Of a stretch of 16,348 nucleotides of DNA, positions 8,688 through 16,348 are shown piece by piece. How positions within the stretch are numbered: position 1 is the stretch's first letter; the number at the start of each line of letters is the position of its first letter. The DNA is taken from NCBI GenBank assembly GCA_016256075.1, contig SDVU01000265.1:1-16348 (forward strand), read 5' to 3'. Source of the stretch: Dictyocoela muelleri (Eukaryota > Microsporidia). Under the pieces are notes generated by a model that did no database searches, was not told the DNA's origin, and worked only from the letters and a program-made list of their open reading frames with translations. A program made the translations under genes and the position numbers.

Positions 8688-8990
8688 TTAAACTGTTAAT
8701 TCGGCTTGAGTAAATCCATTTCTATTATTTTTCATTTTCTTTTTCTCATTTGCTATTATCTTCATAACATTTTCAATACAAACATGCTTAAAATCAGAAT
8801 TTATAACCCTATGTATTTCATGGGGCAAAGTCATTCCAGAAGCATTTAAACGTTTGAATTTATCTTCATAATCGCTACTCATAGCCAGTTTGGTTTTAAA
8901 ATCATGGTAAATTAGACAAATAAATATGTCTATGCCTAGAATAGCAATGTTCATAATGCTCTCGTTATCGTAGCTCGAATTAATACGCAT
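8688..8990 (-). CDS. Hypothetical protein, 100 aa, inside the TIR element
   Basis: I do not recognise this protein. Its residue mix is balanced and protein-like (MRINSSYDNESIMN, then a hydrophobic stretch at about 13-29 and a charged Lys-rich C-terminus), unlike the random A/T-coded ORFs elsewhere in the window. A stop lies a few codons upstream in frame, so the start is bounded. The ATG is at the very edge of a 162-bp direct repeat (8988-9149) that would hold the 5' region. An AATAAA lies about 11 nt after the stop. There is no CCC motif before the ATG. It may be a surviving piece of the element's transposase: upstream, in another frame of the repeat, a coding-like run (VDIDEHLVDCRLCKKIK) could once have been joined to it. 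Confidence 0.4.
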   Translation of the reverse strand: MRINSSYDNESIMNIAILGIDIFICLIYHDFKTKLAMSSDYEDKFKRLNASGMTLPHEIHRVINSDFKHVCIENVMKIIANEKKKMKNNRNGFTQAELTV

Positions 8991-9149
8991 TTTAGCATCA
9001 CATAAATCAGATTAAATCTTGCAATAAAATTACTCGGTGCTAAATAAGATTACTCTAGTTGTTTTTATCTTTTTGCACAGCCTACAGTCAACTAGATGTT
9101 CGTCTATGTCAACATTTTTCCAGTTTAAGATTTTTTTTTGTTTTCTCCA
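8988..9149. repeat. 162-bp direct repeat, copy 1
   Basis: It matches 9852-10013 with four mismatches by eye and no gap. It covers the presumed 5' flank and start codon of the minus-strand 100-aa ORF. Confidence 0.93.
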
Positions 9150-9154
9150 AACTA

Positions 9155-9846
9155 AGCGAAAAATGACGAAGTCATTTTTTCGCCTGAAATTTCGTAATTT
9201 TTGCGAAAAAATGAAGAAAACCATTATTAATATATATTAATATCTAAATCACAAAAAAAATAAAAAAAACTTGAACATTATATATTTATATAGTATTATA
9301 TGTAATAAAGCAAAAATTATATTAATTATAGGGGAATTAGAGAAGACTTATAAAAAATGTCCACATGAATTTATAATTTAAATGTTTTAAATAGAACACA
9401 CAACATTATGCTTGGTCTACAATTTTTAAAATAATGAACATATATCACTACACAAATAATAGCTTATAAGCATATAAAATATTTTTAAACAGTCTGTTAA
9501 AAATGAAAACCCAACATATTAGTATTTTTGTTAACATGATAACACATGAAGAAGAAAAAATAAAACTATTGACACAAGAAATTGGAAATGTGAAGGTTTA
9601 TATAAGAAAACAAATACCAAAATACAAGAGTAATAATTGAATATTTTTTATTTTTTCGTGGTTAGAATTTTACGATCTTTATTTAGCCTAGTATATATTT
9701 TCATTAATTAAAAATTATTAATCATTTATTTATTTATATTTTTTTTAACCCTTTAATATATTTAATTTAAAAATAAAAATTTTGTCATTTTTCCGCAAAA
9801 ATGACGAAATTTCAGGCGAAAAAATGACTCTCGTCATTTTTTTGCG
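9155..9846. mobile_element. Inner TIR element, about 690 bp
   Basis: The left end (9155-9216) and the right end (9786-9846) are inverted repeats of about 60 bp sharing CGAAATTTCAGGCGAAAAAA. Each end also contains its own small hairpin, since AAAATGACGAAGTCATTTT is nearly self-complementary. The element stands between the two 162-bp direct repeats. The interior holds one short ORF (9503-9640). Confidence 0.72.
9503..9640 (+). CDS. Possible short ORF, 45 aa, in the inner TIR element
   Basis: The product starts MKTQHISIFVNMITHEEE and ends with the basic segment YIRKQIPKYKSNN. It has a mixed residue composition but is too short to identify, and it has no CCC motif upstream. It may be a fragment of the element's former gene or a chance frame. 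Confidence 0.2.
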   Translation: MKTQHISIFVNMITHEEEKIKLLTQEIGNVKVYIRKQIPKYKSNN

Positions 9847-9851
9847 TTGTT

Positions 9852-10013
9852 CATTTTAACATCACATAAAGCAGATTAAATCTTGCAATAAAATTACTCG
9901 GTGCTAAATAAGATTACTCTAGTTGTTTTTATCTTTTTGCACAGCCTCCAGTCAACTAGATGTTCGTCTATGTGAACATTTTTCCAGTTTAAGATTTTTT
10001 TTTGTTTTCTCCA
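9852..10013. repeat. 162-bp direct repeat, copy 2
   Basis: Partner of 8988-9149. The near-identity shows a recent duplication compared with the diverged TIRs around it. The minus-strand ATG at its edge leads into the inner TIR element instead of the 100-aa ORF. Confidence 0.93.
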
Positions 10014-10189
10014 TTATTTTTTTGTTTATTTTTTATTTATATTTTAGTAATTTAGGAAAAAAATTGTAAAAGTGTTTATGATTTAGTAATTTTGTTTAAA
10101 ATATAGTAAAAATATTAGAAAAAAATTAAAAGTGTTTAAAACATTATAAAAGTGTTTACAAAAAATACGTGACCATTAAAAATATAATA

Positions 10190-10643
10190 TATATTAAATA
10201 TTTTACATGCAGACAACATCCATAGCTACCAACCTACTGTTGTCTACTAACTAGGATCTGCGGCCTTTGGTTCTTGGTGTTCCAATAATACTTCACTTCT
10301 TAAGCTACCAGAAGCTCAGCTGTATACGCGATTTTCGTTTTATCAATAACTCAGCAGTATATAGGTAATTAGTAGCTTTTCGTGTTTTTTAGTACTTTTT
10401 GCAGAGATGCGTCTCCGCACTCCTCCCCACACCTAGGAAAATTCATTTTGCTTTATTTTCATATTAGAATAAGTCTTAATCAGCTATACTTCACTGTGAG
10501 AACTGTATATCAGACTATGAGTATATATTTATGACCGCCTAATATCAGTCCCTCATTATTTATTAAAGGGTAATGTCTGCATTTTGCGATCCACGATACT
10601 TAAATTTTACATTCAAGAGTGTTAAACACAGAGCTATCTAAAT
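10190..10643 (-). repeat. Near-complete tRNA-derived SINE-like repeat (copy 4)
   Basis: Read on the minus strand, the 5' end contains an A-box-like TAGCTCTGTGTTTAACAC (from 10636) and a decayed B box (GTGGATCGCAA, about 10598-10588). Next comes the family body: GGGACTGATATTAGGCGGTC, GCTGATTAAGACTTATTC, CACACCTAGG-type sequence, GAGTGCGGAGACGC and ACAGCTGAGCTTCTGGTAGC. It ends GGTAGCTATGGATGTTGTC with a TA-rich tail. The length is about 454 bp. The head would be the internal pol III promoter; in this copy the B box looks damaged. Confidence 0.82.
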
Positions 10644-10670
10644 TAAAAAAAATAATTCTGCGAATTAAGA

Positions 10671-10746
10671 ATTCAGCAAATTAAGAATTCAGCAAATTAA
10701 GAATTCAGCAAATTAAGAATTTCGGAATTAAGAATTCGGCGAATTG
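10671..10746. repeat. 16-bp tandem repeat next to the SINE head
   Basis: The unit AATTAAGAATTCAGCA repeats about 4.5 times, with drift to AATTCGG at the right end. It begins about 28 bp outside the 5' end of the SINE copy and may have grown from its insertion junction. Confidence 0.88.
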
Positions 10747-11411
10747 AGACGCCATTAGGACTACTATATTTCCATAGTTTTTGACATCTTAATGAATAAT
10801 TGTCAATGGGATTAAATGCTGATCGAGTTTTAAATAATATATTAAAAGAATAATATCATAACCATTTTTACCCAATAAAAATTTTTAATTTTTTTTGAAA
10901 ATGCGCACAAAATTGTCCTAACAACAATGATGAAAAAATGAAATTTGAAAAAAAAATATTTTAAATCAAGATATTTTTTATTTTATAAAATGACCAGTAT
11001 AAACCCCGTATTTTTTAAAAAATATTTGTGAGAATACGATCGAATATTATTTTTTTTTGAACACGGAGTAAAAATGTTGATGGAGCATGTCACGAATTAA
11101 TAAATGACAATATCGAAATAGATAACTCCAGAATATTGCATTATTTATCAAAAATTATAGAAATTGAACAAGTAAAATGAAATATATCAAAATAAATTAC
11201 TAATTGTCCCATGGTCTAGAAAAAACTTTCGAAAGAGTTAAAATTAGTTCTATATGCAAATGATATAAAACATTTCGAAGATGATGAATTCTTCGTAAAA
11301 ATTTTAAATTTTATGAATTTAAATAAATTCATTATTGCATTTTATGCCTAATTTTCAAAAATAAAAAAAATATTTTCAGATTAATTTGCGAAAATTTAAA
11401 ATAATTTTCCC
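10747..11411. other. AT-rich spacer with an unidentified coding-like relic
   Basis: At 11061-11351 the plus strand shows three consecutive open stretches in alternating frames with ordinary-looking residue composition (for instance NVDGACHELINDNIEIDN, LLIVPWSRKN and LYANDIKHFEDDEFF). This suggests an old coding sequence broken by at least two frameshifts. I cannot assign a family. The rest is featureless A/T-rich DNA. Confidence 0.35.
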
Positions 11412-11845
11412 TATACAAATAACCGCTTCCAAAGCTGCCAACTCTGTTCTCTGTCTCTACTAAAGATTTTAGACTGTTGGTTCTTAGTGTTCTAGTTATA
11501 TTTCACTTCTAAGCTACTATAAGCCCAGCTGTACACGCGGATTTTCTTTTATCAATGCCTCAGCAGGATGAAGGTAATTAGAGACTTTTTTCATGTTTTT
11601 TTTATTTTCACTACTTTTTGCCGAGAGGCATTGCCGTATTCATCCCCTACCAGGGAGAAATCCTTCTGATTCATTTTCATATTGGACCAAGTCTTAATCA
11701 GCAGTACCACACTGTAACACCTGTATTACCACTATAGTTATTGACCGCTTAATGACGATCCCATTTATTAGAGTGACGTCATTTGTATTCGAACCGCGAG
11801 CTTAAATTTTAAGTTAAAGGGTGTTAACCACTGAGCTACCTGTCT
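11412..11845 (-). repeat. Full-length tRNA-derived SINE-like repeat (copy 5, best tRNA head)
   Basis: On the minus strand the element starts with a tRNA-like head. It has seven acceptor-like bases, then TAGCTCAGTGGTTAACAC (A box, from about 11838), and CGGTTCGAATAC (B box) about 32 nt after the A box. This is the standard layout of an internal RNA polymerase III promoter. Then follow the conserved family body (GCTGATTAAGACTTGGTCC, TACAGCTGGGCTTATAGTAG, AGCTTAGAAGTG) and the 3' block GTTGGCAGCTTTGGAAG. The TA-rich tail is less clear here. No anticodon stem can be folded convincingly, so the parent tRNA is not named. Confidence 0.85.
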
Positions 11846-11944
11846 CTACAAGGAGTTTTTAGGACGCATATGTCGCGTAATGAAGAATTAGTGTATATAG
11901 AAATAGAGGACTATAAGTTTCGTTGAATATAATTGTAATTACGG

Positions 11945-14074
11945 TTCTTTTCATTATTATCGACCCTTTTTCATTTAAAATCGACATTTTTTTTCTTTAT
12001 TATTGACCCATATTTCATTATAACTGACACCCTTTTCATTATTACTGACACCCTTTTCATTATTACTGACCCATTCTTTCATTATTATTAACCTCTTTTA
12101 AATACTACAGTCTCTTTTTATTATTATAGTTCACTTGTTTATTATTTACTCCTCTTGTTGCATGTCCTCTCGTAGCATTATTATAGTCAATTGTTGCATT
12201 ATTATAGTTCCCTCATCGCATTATTATAGTTCACTTGTTGCATTTATAGTTTATTCGATGCATTATTATACTCTCTTCGCTGCAATATTATAGTCCCTTC
12301 GATGCATAATTATAGTTCCTTCGCTGCATAATTATAGCCACTTAGGTGTATTATTTCAGTTCCTTCGTGGCATTATTGAAGTCCCTTCGTTGCATTATTA
12401 TAATCCAATTACAGGGATTTTCGTAGTTATGACCTATTTTTCAAAGCTATAGACCCATTTCATCCAGACACATAGACATATCTTTAGAGAGCTGTAGACA
12501 CACATTGCCAGAGTTACAGATGATCTGCTAAAATTTGTTTCGATTTATTAATTTTAGAACCCTGATTTTTTTCCATTATTTTTTTTCATTATTTTTTAAA
12601 CCCTGATTTTCCAACCCTTATTTTCCCTGCCCTTATTTTTCCGACTCTCACTTTTCCGACCCTTATCTCTACAACCCTTATCTTTACAACCCTTATTTTT
12701 TCAACCCTTATTTTTTTCAACACTTATTTTTTTTCTATTATTTCCCAACCCTTATTTTTTAATCCTTATTTTCCCAACCATTTTTTTTTCAACTTTTATT
12801 TTTCTAGCCCTTATTTTTCCGTCCCTTACTTTTTCAACACTTATTTTTTCAACCCTTATTTTCCAACTCTTATAATTTAACTATATTTATTTCCGTTATT
12901 TTATCCTTATTTTTATCCATTAATTTTTGACGCTTATTTTTAGCCTTACCCCTTATTTTTTGACCATTGTTAAAAAACAAGGGTTGAAAAAAAATAAGAG
13001 TTGAAAATAAGGGTTGAAAAAAATAAGAGTTGAAAATAAGGGTTAAATAAGGGCAGAAAAATAAGGTCTGGAAAAATAAGGGTCGGAAAAAATGGGTTAG
13101 AAAATAAGGTTGGAAAAGTAAGTGTCGAAAAAAATAAGGGTTAAAAATAATAGCTAAAAAATAAGGGTTGGAAAAATAAGGGTCGGAAAAAATAAGGTTA
13201 GAAAGGGTTGGAAAATAAGGGTTGGGAATAATGGCTTAAAAAATAAGGGTTGGAAAAATAAGGATCGGAAAAAATAAGGGTTTAAAAAATAATGAAAAAA
13301 AGGTTATGAAATAATTAAAAAGAAATAATGGGAAAGAAATAAAGGTTAGAAAATAAAGTTTAGAAAATAAGGGTTAGAAAGAAAGGGTTAGAAAATGAGG
13401 GTCAGAAAATAAGGTTTAGAAAATAAGGGTTAGAAAATAATAAGTAGAAATAACTGTTAGAAAATTGATAAATCGAGATAAATTTTGTCGGATCATCTAT
13501 GAATCTCTCAAATTGACTACATTTCTATAAAGGTAGGTCTATAAGTCTGAATGAAACGCATTATAGCTTTGAAAAAAGGGTCATAACTATTAAAATTCCT
13601 GCAATAGGATTATAATAATGCAACAAAGAAACTATAATAATACAGCGAAAGGACTATAATAATGCAACGAAGGAACTATAATAATGCAGCGAACGAAGAT
13701 TAATAATATAGCGAAGGGACTATATCAATGAAGCGAAGATACTATAATAATTCAACAATTGGATTATAATAATGCAACAAGGGGACTATAATATTGCAAC
13801 GAGTGGACTATAATAATGCAACAAGGAGACTATAATTATACAACAAGGGGATTATAATAATGACCAAGTGGTCTATAATAATGCAAGAAGTGGACTATAA
13901 TAATGCTAAGTGGCCTATAATAATGCAACAAGTGGACTCTAAATATAAAAAATGACTGTAGTATTAAAAGGTCTCGATAATAATAAAAAGGGGTCAATAA
14001 TAATCAAAAGGGAGTCAATATAATTAAAAAATGATCAATAATAATGAAAAAGGGGTCGATAATAATGAAAAGGG
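11945..14074. repeat. 2.1-kb foldback structure of mirrored tandem-repeat blocks
   Basis: The whole segment is an imperfect inverted repeat centred near 13005, and its outermost 20 bp pair well (11947-11966 against 14053-14072). Each arm is made of four blocks. A is a TTCATTATTACTGACCC-like repeat of about 20 bp (11945-12145 and 13935-14074). B is a 22-bp unit around GCATTATTATAGTCCCTTCG (12146-12405 and 13610-13935). C is a less repetitive 150-bp part (12405-12555 and 13450-13615). D is a 14-15-bp unit like AACCCTTATTTTTCC (12555-12975 and 12976-13450). The order in the right arm is exactly mirrored. The arms differ by many substitutions and indels. It could be a FB-type foldback transposon or an inverted satellite. 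No ORF is present. Confidence 0.9.
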
Positions 14075-14104
14075 CTGTAGAAGGCAATTTATCAGTAAAA
14101 TGAA

Positions 14105-14110
14105 TTTATT
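14105..14110 (-). terminator. AATAAA polyadenylation signal overlapping the CCT7 stop codon
   Basis: The minus strand ends CAA-TAA-A, identical in arrangement to the end of the transporter gene. If used, the 3' UTR would be only a few bases to about 30 nt, ending before the 2.1-kb foldback structure that starts at 14074. Confidence 0.6.
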
Positions 14111-15611
14111 GAGCAGGTTTATCAGCAACAAACGTACTATCAACACGCAACAATGAAATAACTGCATTAAGTGCAACTTGATACAAATTTTTCTTAACAA
14201 TAAGAGGTTCAAGAATATCAGAAACATCATAAATTCCATTCACTGTAACACCACTCATTTTTTCTTCACAATGGTCTCTTCTGAGTTTTTGAATAGAATT
14301 AATGGGGTCAAGTCCAAAATTTTTAGATAAATTAAAGGGAATTATTTCAAATGCTTGACCAATTGCCATGTAAATGAATGATCTTTTGTCATTCAAACTT
14401 TTTGCAGACACTCTTATCGCTTTAGAAATTTCCATTTCAATTGATCCTGCACCTATAACTGCTCTTGGTTTTTTTAAGGTATGAAAAATAACATTTGTAG
14501 CATCATTTATACTTCTTTCAACTTCATTTATGACCTCTTCAGTTGGCCCACGTAAAATTAAGGTATACGCTTTTTCTGATTGAAAAAAGTTATATCGTAA
14601 ATTACCAACTTGTTTTTCTTCAAACAAACATGTCACTCCTAGGCATTCAATGTTCGAAACAGAACTATATATCACCCCTCCACAGCTTCGAGTAATTCTT
14701 TTTAGATCATCGCGAGAAACTCGACCAGCACAAAAAATTCCATATCTTGCGAAATATTGAGTTGCATAGTCACCAATTGGCAGGCAGCTCAGTATAACCT
14801 TTGCTCCACTTTCAACAATTTTATCAAGTTTCTCTTTTATAATAGTCCACTCAGCGTCTACCATCGCTTGATATTCATCAACATTAACGTTAACTTCAGC
14901 ATTTTCTCTTTCACTTTTCCATTCCAACTCAACGTTTAAACAAAGAATTTTCGCATTTTCAATCCTCTTCGGCTGCTGTTCATATCCAGCGTAGGTAAAA
15001 CATTTCTCAAAGGCAACACCATCTACTAAAAAAGATTCATCAAATCCACAACCCTTTACTTTTTTTATACCAAGATCCTTGATAGATTCAATTCCTTTAA
15101 CTGCTTTAATCAACATCTGACTAAATTTTTTTTTATCACTGCTCAAAATTTTACTGCTCATACAAGTCATTGCAATTTTTTCAAGTTCAGCATCACTCAC
15201 GTTAAAACTGATTTTTGCCAATTCATGGTCAACAAGCTCTTTTATTTGTTGTACGCAAGAAATTATTGTTTTTAAACAAAATTTTTCATTTATAAAAGGC
15301 TTAAGTTGGTTTAAAATCTCAACAGCAAGAATAACAACACTTGTTGTTCCATCACCAACACTTTTATCTTGTGACTCACTAATTTTTAGGAGAAGAAGTC
15401 CGGCTGGATGATTAATACTTAAGTTTTTTAAAATTGTGGCACCGTCGTTAGTGATTAATAGTGACGATCCAGTGACAAACATTTTATCTCTGCCATAAGG
15501 TCCAAGTGTGGTACTTATTATGTCTGATATTGTTGTCCAGGCGTTGATATTGCTGATAAGTTGATTTATGCCAGTGCGCGTATCCAATTGTTCGTGTGTT
15601 ACGATTTGCAT
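14106..15611 (-). CDS. CCT7: T-complex protein 1 subunit eta (cytosolic chaperonin CCT/TRiC)
   Basis: This intronless 501-residue group II chaperonin subunit is one of eight paralogues that form the double-ring CCT/TRiC folding machine for actin, tubulin and other cytosolic proteins. ATP-site motifs are intact: TLGPYGRDK (35-43), NDGATI (55-60), GDGTTS (86-91), the conserved Asp in ERSINDA (365-371) and GAGSIEME (387-394). The eta identity follows from motifs characteristic of CCT7: IKKVKGCG (182-189), VAFEKCFTYAGYEQQPK (199-215), NVELEWKSERENAE (226-239), YQAMVDAEW (247-255), LPIGDYATQYFA (277-288) and FCAGRVSRDDLKR (293-305). It is about 40 residues shorter than animal CCT7, mostly at the C-terminal tail. 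The start is supported by a CCCC signal 5 nt upstream. It is a single-copy housekeeping gene without operonic neighbours. Confidence 0.97.
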   Translation of the reverse strand: MQIVTHEQLDTRTGINQLISNINAWTTISDIISTTLGPYGRDKMFVTGSSLLITNDGATILKNLSINHPAGLLLLKISESQDKSVGDGTTSVVILAVEILNQLKPFINEKFCLKTIISCVQQIKELVDHELAKISFNVSDAELEKIAMTCMSSKILSSDKKKFSQMLIKAVKGIESIKDLGIKKVKGCGFDESFLVDGVAFEKCFTYAGYEQQPKRIENAKILCLNVELEWKSERENAEVNVNVDEYQAMVDAEWTIIKEKLDKIVESGAKVILSCLPIGDYATQYFARYGIFCAGRVSRDDLKRITRSCGGVIYSSVSNIECLGVTCLFEEKQVGNLRYNFFQSEKAYTLILRGPTEEVINEVERSINDATNVIFHTLKKPRAVIGAGSIEMEISKAIRVSAKSLNDKRSFIYMAIGQAFEIIPFNLSKNFGLDPINSIQKLRRDHCEEKMSGVTVNGIYDVSDILEPLIVKKNLYQVALNAVISLLRVDSTFVADKPAQ

Positions 15612-15620
15612 TTTGAGGGG
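15612..15620 (-). promoter_or_regulatory. CCCC start signal of CCT7
   Basis: On the minus strand CACCCCTCAAA directly precedes the ATG, placing CCCC five nucleotides from the start codon. Together with the ACCC motif before the transporter, this fits the CCC-like start signal reported for microsporidian genes. Confidence 0.6.
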
Positions 15621-15704
15621 TGTTATTATTTTGATTTTATTTTTAGGATTTTATGTTTTTGAATTTTTGAGAATGGATTTTCCAACATTTAGGTTATAAA
15701 AATG

Positions 15705-16053
15705 TGCCAGATAGTTCAGTGATTGACACTCTTGTATAAAAAATAAGTATCATGCTTCGGATTGTTTTGTAACTTTAATAAATAATGGGATTGAAATTAA
15801 GCGGACAATAACTATATAACTAAGTGAATATACAAGCGTTTCTGTCTGGTATAGCTGATTAAGACTTGTTCTAATATTGCAATGATACAGAATATGTTCG
15901 CCTAGGTGTGGGGATGAGTGCGGTGAAGCATATCGAAAAAAGTAGCGGAATAAAAGAAACCAGAAAAGCCACTAATTACCCGTATCTTGCCGAGTCATTG
16001 ATAAAATGAAAATCGGTTACACAGCTGGGCCTCTGGGTAGCTTAGCAGAAGTG
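15705..16053 (+). repeat. SINE-like repeat with tRNA head, 3' truncated (copy 6)
   Basis: The plus strand begins with a tRNA-like head: seven acceptor-like bases, then TAGTTCAGTGATTGACAC (A box, 15712) and a worn B box (GCTTCGGATTG, near 15755). The body follows: ATTAAGCGGACAATAAC, GCTGATTAAGACTTGTTC, CGCCTAGGTGTGGGGATGAG and ACAGCTGGGCCTCTGGGTAG. Similarity stops after GCAGAAGTG, so the 3' block and tail are absent. It lies head-to-head with CCT7, its 5' end about 93 nt from the CCT7 ATG. If transcribed by pol III it would run away from the gene. Confidence 0.82.
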
Positions 16054-16239
16054 TCTTACCTGAAAAACAGAAACGAATTTAAATACCAAATTGGATACAA
16101 TGTTGCATCACAAAATGACATTTAATTAAATATGAAAATTGTAAAAAATAATTTTTGATAATGAATTTTTAAATAGTCTCGCATCACAAAATGACTCCTT
16201 TATTTTGATATAAAAAAACCAATTTTAGAAATGCATATA

Positions 16240-16348
16240 TATATTATATTACATGCTGACAACATCCATAACTGCCAACCCGGAGAGTTGTCTCCAACCA
16301 TAGTCTTATGACCTTTGGTTCCTGGTGTTCCAATAATACGTCACTTCC
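16240..16348 (-). repeat. 3' end of a SINE-like repeat (copy 7, runs off the window)
   Basis: On the minus strand this contains GGAAGTGACGTATTATTGGA, GGAACCAAAGGTC, GGAGACAACTCTCCGGGTTG and the terminal GGCAGTTATGGATGTTGTC with a TA-rich tail. It is the best-preserved 3' block in the window and should continue past position 16348. Confidence 0.8.

Larger units (their letters stand above)
8335..10166. mobile_element. TIR transposon of about 1.8 kb, family unknown
   Basis: The segment 8335-8478 is the reverse complement, with scattered mismatches, of 10021-10166 (for example ATTATAAAAGTGTTT and AATTTAGTAATTTTG-type blocks). These form terminal inverted repeats of about 145 bp. Between them lie a minus-strand ORF of 100 codons, two 162-bp direct repeats and an inner TIR element. 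The ORF product has no recognised transposase motif, so the superfamily cannot be named. A SINE copy begins right next to its right end. Confidence 0.6.

Noticed and set aside
9030-9240. Overlapping ORFs of 64 and 67 codons on both strands
   Set aside because: Both run across the junction of the direct repeat and the inner TIR element and have no start signal. The CRLCKK stretch is kept only as a possible relic, not as a gene.
11770-11845. A functional tRNA gene
   Set aside because: A and B boxes are present, but no acceptor or anticodon stem pairs convincingly and the sequence continues into the repeat body, so it is a SINE head.
11945-14074. CRISPR-like array
   Set aside because: The repeats are contiguous and degenerate, without unique spacers, and are mirrored in a foldback; the genome is eukaryotic.
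14024-14239. Minus-strand ORF of 71 codons across the CCT7 end
   Set aside because: It is in another frame of the CCT7 3' end and runs into the repeat array; the product is a Leu/Phe-rich shadow.

Overview
This window comes from a very AT-rich, gene-poor eukaryotic genome, most likely a microsporidian with an expanded, transposon-loaded genome. Only two conserved host genes are present, both intronless and on the minus strand: an AAAP-family amino acid transporter (4110-5240) and the eta subunit of the cytosolic chaperonin CCT/TRiC (14106-15611). The lineage call rests on gene architecture. Each ATG has a CCC-type signal 3-5 nt upstream, as described for microsporidian promoters. Each stop codon lies inside an AATAAA signal (CAA-TAA-A). 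Both proteins are short and lack extensions. Large-genome genera such as Hamiltosporidium or Edhazardia are plausible, but the sequence alone does not fix the genus.

The rest is mobile-element and repeat sequence. The left part (about 400-2930) holds a decayed pogo/Tigger-type DNA transposon on the minus strand. Its recognisable parts are a CENP-B-like helix-turn-helix and DDE-domain pieces. A 0.5-kb foldback element splits its N-terminal end from a second N-terminal fragment. A 0.29-kb foldback MITE (2995-3286) and a 25-bp AT-rich tandem array follow. After the transporter gene come a 166-bp palindromic TA-flanked MITE (5691-5856), a 568-bp TIR element (6192-6759) and fragments of a dispersed repeat. 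The segment 8335-10166 looks like a TIR transposon of about 1.8 kb carrying a 100-codon ORF. Inside it, a second TIR element sits between two 162-bp direct repeats.

The dispersed repeat occurs seven times, in both orientations. Its 5' end looks like a tRNA gene with A and B boxes, its body is about 300 bp, and it ends in a TA-rich tail. I read it as a tRNA-derived SINE, which would be an unusual find in a microsporidian. Between the SINE at 11412-11845 and the CCT7 gene lies a 2.1-kb foldback structure built from four kinds of short tandem repeat in mirror-image order (A-B-C-D-D'-C'-B'-A'). It ends 31 nt from the CCT7 stop codon. On its other side, CCT7 is bordered by a SINE starting about 93 nt upstream of its ATG. 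The two host genes thus sit as compact islands, with minimal 5' and 3' signals, in a sea of inverted repeats.
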